Below, one piece after another: positions 1-6,634 of a stretch of 8,901 nt of DNA. Under the pieces are notes generated by a model. That model was not told the origin of the DNA. It ran no database searches and saw nothing but the letters and a program-made list of their open reading frames with translations. The stretch covers positions 1-8,901 of the forward strand of contig JARROD010000210.1 in assembly GCA_037384225.1 (NCBI GenBank). The letters are read 5' to 3'. The stretch is from JARROD01 sp037384225. Lineage in GTDB: Bacteria > Pseudomonadota > Gammaproteobacteria > Pseudomonadales > Cellvibrionaceae. The stretch's first letter is position 1; every line of letters begins with the position of its first letter. Made by a program: the position numbers and the translations under genes.

Positions 1-137
1 TACCTCCGGGCGTCCGCTTAAAATTTCAACGTTTGCCGTGTAGTGGTACCCCAGGTTGATCAGGGAGGATATCTGTTAAAGGTAGTGAGGTGTGCAAAGC
101 TGATTTGTTGCCTGATGAATGAATGGAATAGAGCACA

Positions 138-2237
138 TTGAATGTAGACTATATGATCGTCATCCTTTTGGGAGAAATGGTCTTTGCCGTTCTGGTCTTG
201 GTCTCATCGCTGTACGTGATGTCGAAGTATTACCGGCAGCGAATTGAAAAGATACGCCTCCAGATCGGAGACGGGGAGGGCGACTTATCGGCTGAAGGCT
301 CTCTACCCGCCGAGGGCTCTTCATCGGCTGAGGGCTCTCTATCCGCTGAGGGCTCTCTATCGGCTGAGGGCTCTTCCCCAAGAGAAGGTTCCAGCACCCA
401 CCGCTTTCTCGCCACCCAGGCTGAACTCAGCAGGCTTCGCTACTACAAATTGACCGGTGCTGAACTCATTGACATTGAGCCGGATAAACCCCTGTCGCAG
501 CAGGTTGCCGGTATGCGCAGTTGTTATCTGGAGGCCGAGCGTCTGGCTTATCTGGAGCAAAAAAATCAGGCCCATATGTGGTCGATTCTGGAGCGGGATT
601 TGCAAAAGATCGTCGACAGTTATCGCGGTAATAAGATCGTTGAGAAAAAGGTCAACGAACAACTGCAGTCGCGTATTGATCTAATGCAGGAGCGAATCGA
701 TAAGTTGAACAGCAATGAGGATACTTGTCATGCGTTGGAAGGTGAATTGCTACGGGCTCAGGAAAAGATCAAGGAATTACAGGCGCTACGCGACATCAAT
801 CGCATCAATGTGAAACAACTGGAGAGCTTGAACCGGAAGTTGTCCCTGTGCGGCAATTCCCTGGGACACGATACCAATGGGTCTTTTAAAGTAAGGTTTT
901 CCAGAGAACTTCCCGCTGAAAAATTTATCAGCGATGTAAAGGGGTTTAGCCGTCGCTCCGGTGAGGAAGTGAATGTATTGAAAGACAAGATGCAGAACCA
1001 AAAGAGTGTTATTGGCGAACTTAAGGACTTGGTAAAAAACTATGAGTTGAAGCTGGAAATATCGGAACAAAAGGCGGGGCGCAAGGGTGAGGCAATGCAA
1101 AACCTTTTAAAAATGGAAAAAGCGCTGAATGAATCGCAGAATAATGCGCTCAACCTGACCTATGAACTAAACCGGATGAAAGGTACCCTGCAAACGGCCG
1201 AAAAAGAGTTGCTGCGACTCAATGAAGAAAGGGAAAAGCAGGAGGGTTTGTCCCACGATGTCCGCTCCTCAAAGGCCTCCATCGGCGATCACTCTGTCGG
1301 TGCGGGGCGGGGATATGCCATTATATCGAGAAGCGCCAACAAGACGGCGGAAGATTATATAGAGCCGGTGGCGGTAGAAGCCATGGAAAGATATGAACGC
1401 ACCAAAGCTGAACTAAACCGTCTTCGCGATAGTTCCAGTGAACAGCGGGGTTTGATCATTGAACTGGATTCCGAACTGGCCAAATTAAAAGATGAACTGG
1501 AAAAAAGCGAGCAGTCAACGGAGGAACTGGAGGAAAAAAATAAAAATATCGACAAGTTGGAAAAGCTTCTAAAAGAATCCGAAGACTGTATCGTCGTGCT
1601 GGAAAGCGAGATCGATCGTTTACACGGTGAATTGGAGTCTCTGTCGACTTCGGTTGATACACAGTCGCAGAACACTGACTCGGGGGCGGTGGAAACGGAG
1701 CCCAGCGAAAAAGACACTGACAGTGAAATTCAGCGCTTGCAGGCCGAAGCGGAGAAAAGTAGGGATTTGTTGAGTCGAGCGATGGAGTCTTACGACGATC
1801 AGTCCCGCATTATTCAGTTCGCCTTTAATCTCGGCGCTTGCGATTCGTTCGAAAAACTGGCCAAAGCGATTATGGATTCCGCACGAGGGTTGGGTATTAG
1901 CGGGTGCCTGCAGATTCGGGCACAAAGTGGTGAGGTGGAGGTTTCCAACACTAAAATCGACCTCAAAGAACGGCGTCAGCTTAAAGAATGCAAGCCTTGG
2001 AACAACGACCGTTTCAGCGACACCAGCGACGGTGTCATTGTTACTTTGAAAAATATGGCTTTTTTAGCCAAGCCGCTGCCAGCCGACAATAATAAACTGA
2101 AGCGGCTGAAAGATACGCTTAACTCGATTTTGAGTGTCGCCAGTATTACCGTGGAAAAGATAGACAATGAAATGGTGCTCAGTAAGAAACGCCAGACCTT
2201 GAAAAAGCTTCTACACACCACCAAACGACGCTCTTAG
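138..2237 (+). CDS. Membrane-anchored coiled-coil protein with C-terminal GAF-like sensory region (probably frameshifted near its end)
   Basis: I cannot assign a named gene. The 699-residue product begins with a hydrophobic segment (about residues 6-28) followed by basic residues, which suggests a single N-terminal membrane anchor with a cytoplasmic body. Residues 52-87 are six hexapeptide units of the AEGSxS type. Long charged, Leu- and Glu-rich heptad-like stretches (roughly 130-245, 280-370 and 405-560) predict extended coiled coils. Residues about 540-685 form a compact region (containing FNLGACDSFEKLAKAIMD) that resembles, from memory, the GAF-like C-terminal region of some gammaproteobacterial response regulators; this is inference. 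Two starts are possible: TTG at 138 or ATG at 153. Neither has a clear ribosome binding site, and an in-frame TAG at 129-131 excludes anything further upstream. The terminal residues KRRS look out of place, and the open frame seems to continue in +1 to 2385. A structural or signalling scaffold role is plausible but unproven. Confidence 0.75.
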   Translation: MNVDYMIVILLGEMVFAVLVLVSSLYVMSKYYRQRIEKIRLQIGDGEGDLSAEGSLPAEGSSSAEGSLSAEGSLSAEGSSPREGSSTHRFLATQAELSRLRYYKLTGAELIDIEPDKPLSQQVAGMRSCYLEAERLAYLEQKNQAHMWSILERDLQKIVDSYRGNKIVEKKVNEQLQSRIDLMQERIDKLNSNEDTCHALEGELLRAQEKIKELQALRDINRINVKQLESLNRKLSLCGNSLGHDTNGSFKVRFSRELPAEKFISDVKGFSRRSGEEVNVLKDKMQNQKSVIGELKDLVKNYELKLEISEQKAGRKGEAMQNLLKMEKALNESQNNALNLTYELNRMKGTLQTAEKELLRLNEEREKQEGLSHDVRSSKASIGDHSVGAGRGYAIISRSANKTAEDYIEPVAVEAMERYERTKAELNRLRDSSSEQRGLIIELDSELAKLKDELEKSEQSTEELEEKNKNIDKLEKLLKESEDCIVVLESEIDRLHGELESLSTSVDTQSQNTDSGAVETEPSEKDTDSEIQRLQAEAEKSRDLLSRAMESYDDQSRIIQFAFNLGACDSFEKLAKAIMDSARGLGISGCLQIRAQSGEVEVSNTKIDLKERRQLKECKPWNNDRFSDTSDGVIVTLKNMAFLAKPLPADNNKLKRLKDTLNSILSVASITVEKIDNEMVLSKKRQTLKKLLHTTKRRS
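291..398 (+). repeat. In-frame 18-bp tandem repeat in the coiled-coil gene
   Basis: Units begin at 291, 309, 327, 345 and 363, with a degenerate sixth at 381. Each is 18 bp, close to GCTGAGGGCTCTCTATCG, and encodes one hexapeptide: AEGSLP, AEGSSS, AEGSLS, AEGSLS, AEGSSP, REGSST. Because the unit is a multiple of three, copy-number change by slippage would lengthen or shorten the flexible linker between membrane anchor and coiled coil without breaking the frame. The near identity of the third and fourth units suggests recent duplication. Confidence 0.93.
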
Positions 2238-2385
2238 AAATGTCAAGTTGAGCGAGACTCAGAAGATTGTTTTCAAAAATATGACCGTCGATTGTCAGGA
2301 GCGCATGGCGTTGCTGTTTGCCAGTGGTATGGTGGTGGATCAGTCGTTTAGCCGACTTCTGGACAATATGGAGCGTGTGGAATGA
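2221..2385 (+). pseudogene. Out-of-frame C-terminal tail of the preceding coiled-coil gene
   Basis: Directly after the TAG at 2235-2237, the +1 frame is open from 2203 to a TGA at 2383-2385. From 2224 it reads 53 residues starting NDALRNVKLSETQKIVF and ending SRLLDNMERVE. The composition is amphipathic and helix-forming, like the body of the upstream protein. It has no upstream start codon with a ribosome binding site: the first ATG, at 2281, sits mid-helix. The simplest reading is a one-base insertion (or two-base loss) between 2203 and 2235, for instance at the A runs 2202-2206 or 2223-2225. Restoring the frame at the second run gives a protein of about 748 residues. It could be a true mutation, a sequencing error or, less likely, a programmed shift. 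Confidence 0.6.
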
Positions 2386-2402
2386 GCGGTCAGTCGCTGC
2401 AC

Positions 2403-2482
2403 GTTTACCGACAACATTTACCGTCACAACGTCTACAGGCAATGTTTACTTACAACGTTTACTTACAACGTTTACTTACAAT
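2403..2482. repeat. 13-bp degenerate tandem repeat array between convergent genes
   Basis: Six head-to-tail units lie between the end of the coiled-coil gene tail and the MOSC gene: 2403-2415 GTTTACCGACAAC, 2416-2430 a 15-base variant, 2431-2443 GTCTACAGGCAAT, then 2444-2456 and 2457-2469 both exactly GTTTACTTACAAC, and 2470-2482 with one final change. Identity rises toward the right end, as expected if new units are added there. The array lies wholly outside the two genes. No Rho-independent terminator was seen near it. Its role is unknown; slippage-derived minisatellite or protein-binding array are both open. Confidence 0.9.
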
Positions 2483-2521
2483 GGCTCTGGTGCTGTCTCG
2501 GCTGTTGCAGCGCGCAGGGGG

Positions 2522-3376
2522 TCAAGCGGTTACCGCCACCAACTGGTCTCCCACCCGGATCGTCTGTCCGCAGCCCGCTTCCAGGGTGGCGTTATCCGCA
2601 AACGCCGGCGCTTGCGGGCGCTGCGGCATGGGGTTGAGTTCCTTCAGTGTTTCGAATGGTTGTTTGGCAGGGTCTTCCGCGCCGCTATCCTGGTCGATGG
2701 TGGTGACTATGCAGCGTTCACAGGGGTAACAGTTTTTGAAGCTGTAGCGGCCGTCGACATGGTGATAGAAAGCGATATCGTGCTCGGCGAAGGCGGGCAG
2801 CCCCCGCACCACGATATTGGGCCTGAAGCGGCGCATATCGACAGGGTGTAGCTGTTTGCTGAGCAGTATTTTATTGAGCGCATCCAGCGAGGCGGTGCTG
2901 GCGATCAGGTAAGGTGCGGCATCGGCGAAACAGGTACTGGTGTGAGCGCCCAGTAATTCAGGCTTTGACTGTGGACGCGGATATTCCCTGTCTATACGAA
3001 CCAGCCGCAGTGGATGGCGGCTGTGTAGAACCTCGGTCAGCCAACGGGAGATCCGATCTCCCTCGTCGACGGCGATGCACTGGTCTCTCCATACCGTCAC
3101 CTGGCGCCTGAGGCCGGAGCCGTCGCCTGCTGCTACCGCCGCCGGGGGATGGCCTTGTGCGTGGAGAATGAGTTGGTGGTTATCCAAGCGGGTGTTGATT
3201 CTGGCCATTGCAGGTATTTGGCGCTGAGTGACAAAGCGGCCGTTGGGCATTATCACCATCCAATAACGGTCGTTTTCCAGTCCCGTTTGTGTCAGCTTTA
3301 TGCCGTTGACAGCAATTCCTGCCAGGGATTTTACCGGGTAGGTGTTCAGGGCGATAACTTCTACAGAATATTCCAT
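2522..3376 (-). CDS. MOSC domain protein (YcbX/mARC-like)
   Basis: The 284-residue product matches the plan of YcbX/mARC-type proteins: an N-terminal MOSC beta-barrel domain beginning VEVIALNTYPVKSLAGIAV, with the motif LENDRYWMVIMPNGRFVTQRQ, then a MOSC domain with RRFRPNIVVRGLPAF and YPCERCIVTTIDQ (Cys219 and Cys222). In this family a Cys in the PCxRC motif ligates molybdenum, and members reduce N-hydroxylated or other N-oxygenated compounds with an electron-transfer partner. Unlike E. coli YcbX, it has no C-terminal 2Fe-2S ferredoxin domain and ends soon after IRVGDQLVAV, so it would need a separate partner; this is inference. I chose the ATG at 3376 because family homology begins there. 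An ATG at 3472 would add 32 residues without family resemblance. Neither start has a strong ribosome binding site. It lies next to, but on the far side of yqhA from, a Moco synthesis operon. Confidence 0.9.
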   Translation of the reverse strand: MEYSVEVIALNTYPVKSLAGIAVNGIKLTQTGLENDRYWMVIMPNGRFVTQRQIPAMARINTRLDNHQLILHAQGHPPAAVAAGDGSGLRRQVTVWRDQCIAVDEGDRISRWLTEVLHSRHPLRLVRIDREYPRPQSKPELLGAHTSTCFADAAPYLIASTASLDALNKILLSKQLHPVDMRRFRPNIVVRGLPAFAEHDIAFYHHVDGRYSFKNCYPCERCIVTTIDQDSGAEDPAKQPFETLKELNPMPQRPQAPAFADNATLEAGCGQTIRVGDQLVAVTA

Positions 3377-3528
3377 ATGAACGTGATCGTATCGTGCCGG
3401 GCTGACAAGTTTATCAGCGAGCCGGCCATTATCACAAACCTGAATCTTGTATTTGTTAGTTTGTGCCCCCATGATTTGGGCTGGATTTCTTATTGTCGAC
3501 TTCTTCGCCAGGCATAGGTTACTGAAAT

Positions 3529-3534
3529 AGGGAG
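3529..3534 (+). promoter_or_regulatory. Ribosome binding site of yqhA
   Basis: AGGGAG ends three bases before the ATG at 3538 and fixes the start of the yqhA-like gene. A possible but weak promoter lies just upstream: TTGTCG at 3494-3499 and TAGGTT at 3515-3520, about 15 bases apart. I do not annotate it separately. Confidence 0.75.
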
Positions 3535-3537
3535 ACT

Positions 3538-4038
3538 ATGGAACGTTATTTTGAAAATTTGATGTATTCGGCGCGCTGGATACTCGCCCCCATTTATTTG
3601 GGGTTGAGTCTTGCTCTGCTGATCTTGGGATTTAAATTTTTTCAGGAGGTTTTTCACATAATTCCGCACGTTTTTACCATGAAAGAGGCGGATCTTGTAA
3701 TACTGGTATTGTCACTGATTGATGTGGCCCTGGTTGGGGGGCTATTGGTTATGGTGATGTTTAGTGGCTATGAAAACTTTGTTTCCCAACTGGATATTGA
3801 CGAAGGCCGGGAAAAGCTTAGCTGGCTTGGCAAGATGGATACCGGTACCTTGAAAAACAAAGTTGCCGCTTCCATCGTTGCGATTTCGTCAATTCACCTG
3901 CTGAAAGTTTTCGTCAATGCGGAAAATATTAACAACGACAAGCTTATGTGGTATGTCATCATTCATCTCACATTTGTCACATCCGCCTTCGTCATGGGGG
4001 TGCTGGATAAGATGACCCGGCAAAGCCACAGTCACTAG
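3538..4038 (+). CDS. yqhA: YqhA/UPF0114 family inner-membrane protein
   Basis: The 166-residue product begins MERYFENLMYSARWILAPIY and carries the family hallmark GGLLVMVMFSGYENFVSQLD, followed by a soluble loop (IDEGREKLSWLGKMDTGTLK) and two further hydrophobic segments. I count about four membrane spans, near residues 15-35, 50-75, 105-125 and 138-155. Length and layout agree with the UPF0114 (TIGR00645) family. The molecular function of the family is not firmly established as far as I know. The start is well supported by AGGGAG at 3529-3534, four bases before the ATG. The gene diverges from the MOSC gene and converges on the Moco operon, so it appears monocistronic. No functional link to Moco is implied by the sequence. 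Confidence 0.93.
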   Translation: MERYFENLMYSARWILAPIYLGLSLALLILGFKFFQEVFHIIPHVFTMKEADLVILVLSLIDVALVGGLLVMVMFSGYENFVSQLDIDEGREKLSWLGKMDTGTLKNKVAASIVAISSIHLLKVFVNAENINNDKLMWYVIIHLTFVTSAFVMGVLDKMTRQSHSH

Positions 4039-4058
4039 CGGGTAAATCTGTGGGCAGG

Positions 4059-4084
4059 ATGATGGTGGGTTGATCCGCCATCAT
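4059..4084. terminator. Hairpin between convergent yqhA and DUF1244 genes
   Basis: ATGATGGTGG (4059-4068) and CCGCCATCAT (4075-4084) can form a ten-pair stem with one G-U pair and a six-base GTTGAT loop. It begins 20 bases after the yqhA stop. Its position suggests transcript termination or 3'-end protection for the plus-strand gene. There is no T run on either strand, so it is not a canonical Rho-independent terminator. Confidence 0.4.
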
Positions 4085-4107
4085 GGCACTCCCACGGGGC
4101 TTTCAAT

Positions 4108-4167
4108 AACAACATGCATAACAGCATGCATATCAACATACATATCAGCATGCATAACGACATAGGT
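4108..4167. repeat. 12-bp tandem repeat array rich in ATGCAT
   Basis: Five contiguous 12-base units: 4108-4119 AACAACATGCAT, 4120-4131 AACAGCATGCAT, 4132-4143 ATCAACATACAT, 4144-4155 ATCAGCATGCAT, 4156-4167 AACGACATAGGT (degenerate). The palindrome ATGCAT recurs at 12- and 24-base spacing, on nearly the same helical face. The array ends three bases from the stop codon of the DUF1244 gene and lies within the convergent junction with yqhA. It could be slippage-derived filler or a site for a DNA-binding protein. Confidence 0.9.
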
Positions 4168-4169
4168 AT

Positions 4170-4505
4170 TTACTGCTCAGAACGATGCTGCTCGAACTGT
4201 TTGAGTTTCTCCGGGCTCGCCTCAGCCTGGTATTTACTTTTCCACTCATTATAAGGCATACCGTAAATAATTTCCCTGGCTTTGTCATAGTCCATGTCCA
4301 GCCCTCTTTCCTCTGCGGCTGCCAGGTACCATTTGCTCAAACAGTTGCGGCAAAAGCCCGCCAGGTTCATCAGGTCAATATTTTGTACGTCCTTGCGCGA
4401 ATCCAGGTGTTGTAGGAGGCGGCGGAAGGCCGCGGCTTCCAGTTCGATAGCCCGGGTCGCATCCGCATGCTCTTCATTAGGTTCCTGGTAGCCTTCATTT
4501 GCCAT
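4170..4505 (-). CDS. DUF1244 family protein
   Basis: The 111-residue protein contains the characteristic DUF1244 core: AFRRLLQHLDSRKDVQNID, then LMNLAGFCRNCLSKWYLAAA, then DYDKAREIIYGMPYNEWKSK. The paired cysteines in GFCRNC (Cys52 and Cys55) are notable as a possible metal or redox site, which is inference. The protein is small, soluble, helical and highly charged, with no signal peptide. The function of the family is unknown. The start is supported by AGAGGA about eight bases upstream of the ATG. It begins 23 bases after the moaB stop on the same strand, so it is probably the last gene of the moaA-mobB-moaB transcript. Co-transcription does not by itself show a role in Moco synthesis. Confidence 0.92.
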   Translation of the reverse strand: MANEGYQEPNEEHADATRAIELEAAAFRRLLQHLDSRKDVQNIDLMNLAGFCRNCLSKWYLAAAEERGLDMDYDKAREIIYGMPYNEWKSKYQAEASPEKLKQFEQHRSEQ

Positions 4506-4528
4506 GACTGCGTCCTCTTGGTTAGTGA

Positions 4529-5029
4529 TTACAATAATAGTTCGACAAAATTACAGGGGCGGTGGCGGTTGTCCAGTTGTTCTCGCAAGATGCCGTCCCA
4601 GGCGGTTTTACAGGCGTTGGTCGAGCCTGGTAAACAAAAAATGACGGTGTTGTTGGCAAGCCCTCCCAGGGCCCGCGACTGCACCGTGGAACTGCCGATC
4701 TGATGGTAGGATATGTGGCGGAACAACTCGCCGAACCCTGTGATTTCTTTGTCCAGCAGGGGAGCCACGGCCTCCGGCGTGCTGTCTCTGCCGGCAAAGC
4801 CTGTGCCGCCTGTTAGCAGCGCAACCTGTATCCCGCGGTCGGCAATCCACCGGGAAATCACCGCGCGGATCTGATAAACATCGTCCTTGACAATTTCCCT
4901 GTCCGCCAGTCGGTGTCCTGTCTCCCGCAGCGCATCAGCCAGCCACTGGCCGGATTTATCCGTGGCTTCGGTGCGGGTGTCGGAGATGGTCAACACCGCC
5001 ATATTCAGGGGAATAAGGGGTTCACTCAT
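4529..5029 (-). CDS. moaB: Molybdenum cofactor biosynthesis protein MoaB
   Basis: The 166-residue product is close in length to E. coli MoaB and shows the MogA/MoaB fold signatures: MAVLTISDTRTEATDKSGQW near the start, the nucleotide/pterin-binding loop LLTGGTGFAGRDSTPEAV with the following LLDKEITGFGELFR, and LPGSTNACKTAWDGIL near the end. Proteins of this fold bind molybdopterin, and the MogA type adenylylates it before molybdate insertion. Whether this bacterial MoaB is catalytically active or is an accessory paralogue of MogA cannot be told here. The start is supported by AGGA about seven bases before the ATG. It sits 24 bases after mobB and 23 before the DUF1244 gene. Confidence 0.95.
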   Translation of the reverse strand: MSEPLIPLNMAVLTISDTRTEATDKSGQWLADALRETGHRLADREIVKDDVYQIRAVISRWIADRGIQVALLTGGTGFAGRDSTPEAVAPLLDKEITGFGELFRHISYHQIGSSTVQSRALGGLANNTVIFCLPGSTNACKTAWDGILREQLDNRHRPCNFVELLL

Positions 5030-5053
5030 ATTTGAATCCTGTGTTTTTTACGG

Positions 5054-5566
5054 TTAGTCCGCCAGCTCACAATAGTTCACGATAAAATCGGCGATAGCGT
5101 GTCGATCCCCCAGCGGCAGCAGCGGCCCGTCACAGTTGTAGCTCCGGGGGTCCAGCGTCGTGTCCGCGGCGATGGCGACAATAGGGTGCGCCGATGCCGG
5201 CAGTGGCTCTGGGTTGTTTTCGGCGCGAATGACCTGGAGCTTTGGGTGAGAACCGGATTTAAAGCCTTCCACAATGACCAGGTCCACGGGTGCCAACTGA
5301 GCTAAAAGCTGCTCCAGATCCGCTTCTTTGTCGCCTTTGTTTTCATGCATCAGCGCCCAGCGGTTGGCGGAGCTGATCAGCACTTCCCGGGCGCCGGACT
5401 GGCGGTGTTTGTAGCTGTCAGTGCCGGGTTTATCGATGTCGAACTGGTGGTGGGCGTGTTTGACAGTGGAGACGCTGAAACCGCGTCCGTTAAGCAGCGC
5501 GACCAGATCTGTCACAAGGGTGGTTTTCCCGCTGTTTTTCCAGCCGGTAATGCCAATTATTTTCAC
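5054..5566 (-). CDS. mobB: Molybdopterin-guanine dinucleotide biosynthesis protein MobB
   Basis: The 170-residue protein begins (M)KIIGITGWKNSGKTTLV, with the Walker A P-loop GWKNSGKT at residues 8-15. It continues with VKHAHHQFDIDKPGTDSYKH and LVIVEGFKSGSHPKLQVIR, both typical of MobB. MobB is a GTP-binding partner that assists MobA, which converts Mo-molybdopterin to the bis-MGD cofactor of DMSO-reductase-family enzymes; MobB is usually not essential. Two GTG starts are possible. GTG at 5566 gives the usual family N-terminus and has GGAG six bases upstream. GTG at 5578 adds four residues and has GGAGG nine bases upstream, inside the end of moaA. The open frame extends further upstream, but that part overlaps moaA and has no homology. 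It is tightly coupled to moaA. No mobA is present in the window. Confidence 0.93.
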   Translation of the reverse strand: MKIIGITGWKNSGKTTLVTDLVALLNGRGFSVSTVKHAHHQFDIDKPGTDSYKHRQSGAREVLISSANRWALMHENKGDKEADLEQLLAQLAPVDLVIVEGFKSGSHPKLQVIRAENNPEPLPASAHPIVAIAADTTLDPRSYNCDGPLLPLGDRHAIADFIVNYCELAD

Positions 5567-5572
5567 TTTAGT

Positions 5573-5592
5573 CTCCACAGAGTCTAGCCTCC
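5573..5592 (-). promoter_or_regulatory. Two alternative ribosome binding sites for mobB
   Basis: On the minus strand GGAGG (5592-5588) lies nine bases before GTG 5578, and GGAG (5576-5573) lies six bases before GTG 5566. Both are credible. The first overlaps the last codons of moaA, which suggests translational coupling across the moaA stop at 5586-5584. Confidence 0.65.
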
Positions 5593-6576
5593 GGTGGTAT
5601 TCATAAAGCGCAACACCTGGGGTTGCTGGTTTAAGTCGAAGTAATGGCTTTCCGGTTTGATGTGCATAGCGTCCACTATGGCCTGCTTGAGGCGCTCCTT
5701 GTCGCCGGGGTTGGCGCGCACTACCGCTTTCAGATCGACGGAGTGCTCGTTGCCCAGGCACAACAGCAGCCGGCCCTCAGCGCTGAGGCGCACGCGGTTG
5801 CAGGAGCTGCAAAAGTTTTCGCTGTGGGGTGAGATAAAGCCGATACGGGTATCGGCGCCGTCTACACGCCAGTAGCGCGAGGGACCGCCGGCGCTGTCCC
5901 GGTCGGACACTGGCTCCAAAGAGTAGCGGGCACTGAGCTGGGAGCGCAGTTCTTCACTGCTGACGAATTCCTCACGCCGGCAGTGCTCCAGAATTTCTCC
6001 CAAAGGCATTTCTTCGATAAAACTGATATCTAGCCCCTTGTTCAGGGCAAAGTCGACCAGGTCAATAACCTCGTCAGCATTGCGGTTTTTAAGGATCACA
6101 CTGTTGAGTTTGATGCGTTCGAAACCGGCCGCCCGGGCCGCTTCGATACCGGCGAGAACCTGCTTCAGGTCGCCGTGGCGAGTCAGGGCCTGAAAGCGCG
6201 AAGGTTGCAGGGTATCGAGACTGATATTGATTCGTTTAATGCCGGCGTTGCGCAGGGCCTGGGCCTGATGCGACAGTTGCGAGCCGTTGGTGGTGAGTGT
6301 TAGTTGCTCCAGCCCCGGCGCCCGCCCCAGGCGTTCAAACAATGTGACGATACCGCGGCGGATCAGGGGCTCACCGCCGGTGATACGGACTTTTTTAACG
6401 CCGAGTTCGACAAAGGCTTCGGCGACAAAGGCCAGTTCCTCAAGGGTGAGCACCTGGGCTCTGGGGAGAAACGTCATATCTTCGGCCATGCAGTAGACAC
6501 AGCGGAAATCGCAGCGGTCAGTGACCGACAGGCGCAGGTAATTGATCTGGCGCCCAAAAGTGTCAAGTAGTGTCAT
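5584..6576 (-). CDS. moaA: GTP 3',8-cyclase MoaA (radical SAM)
   Basis: MoaA catalyses the first step of molybdenum cofactor synthesis, the radical-SAM rearrangement of GTP to 3',8-cyclo-GTP, which MoaC then converts to cPMP. The 330-residue product has the SAM-cluster motif CxxxCxxC (Cys22, Cys26, Cys29 in TDRCDFRCVYCM), the GGEP SAM-binding motif in RITGGEPLIRRG, and the C-terminal cluster ligands CxxC-13-C (Cys256, Cys259, Cys273 in ENFCSSCNRVRL and LLLCLG). It ends in the Gly-Gly tail typical of MoaA. The start at 6576 gives the usual family N-terminus (LDTFGRQINYLRLSVTD). Another ATG at 6624 would add 16 residues; neither has an ideal ribosome binding site. It is the first gene of the operon, preceded by a structured leader. 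No moaC, moaD or moaE is visible here. Confidence 0.96.
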   Translation of the reverse strand: MTLLDTFGRQINYLRLSVTDRCDFRCVYCMAEDMTFLPRAQVLTLEELAFVAEAFVELGVKKVRITGGEPLIRRGIVTLFERLGRAPGLEQLTLTTNGSQLSHQAQALRNAGIKRINISLDTLQPSRFQALTRHGDLKQVLAGIEAARAAGFERIKLNSVILKNRNADEVIDLVDFALNKGLDISFIEEMPLGEILEHCRREEFVSSEELRSQLSARYSLEPVSDRDSAGGPSRYWRVDGADTRIGFISPHSENFCSSCNRVRLSAEGRLLLCLGNEHSVDLKAVVRANPGDKERLKQAIVDAMHIKPESHYFDLNQQPQVLRFMNTTGG

Positions 6577-6634
6577 GGTATCTGTTTTTACTCCGATTAC
6601 GGATTTTCCTGAAACCTCACTCATCAGTAAGACG

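Noticed and set aside
1..84. End of an upstream gene at the left edge
   Set aside because: All three plus frames reach stops quickly (19-21, 41-43 and 57-59), and none gives a recognisable protein end in so few codons.
85..141. A possible 18-codon leader peptide (GTG at 85 to TGA at 141) overlapping the TTG start of the coiled-coil gene
   Set aside because: The purine-rich GGGAGGA at 64-70 is about 14 bases upstream, too far for a good ribosome binding site, and nothing else supports translation.
2318..2851. A 177-residue plus-strand open frame across the 13-bp array and the MOSC gene
   Set aside because: Most of it is antisense to the MOSC gene, which has clear family motifs, and the remainder overlaps the coding-like tail and the repeat array.
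3377..3472. N-terminal extension of the MOSC protein from an ATG at 3472
   Set aside because: The extra 32 residues resemble no part of the family and there is no ribosome binding site; homology begins right after the ATG at 3376.
2403..4167. CRISPR-like arrays
   Set aside because: The 12-bp and 13-bp units are directly contiguous with no unique spacers, so they are tandem repeats, not CRISPR.
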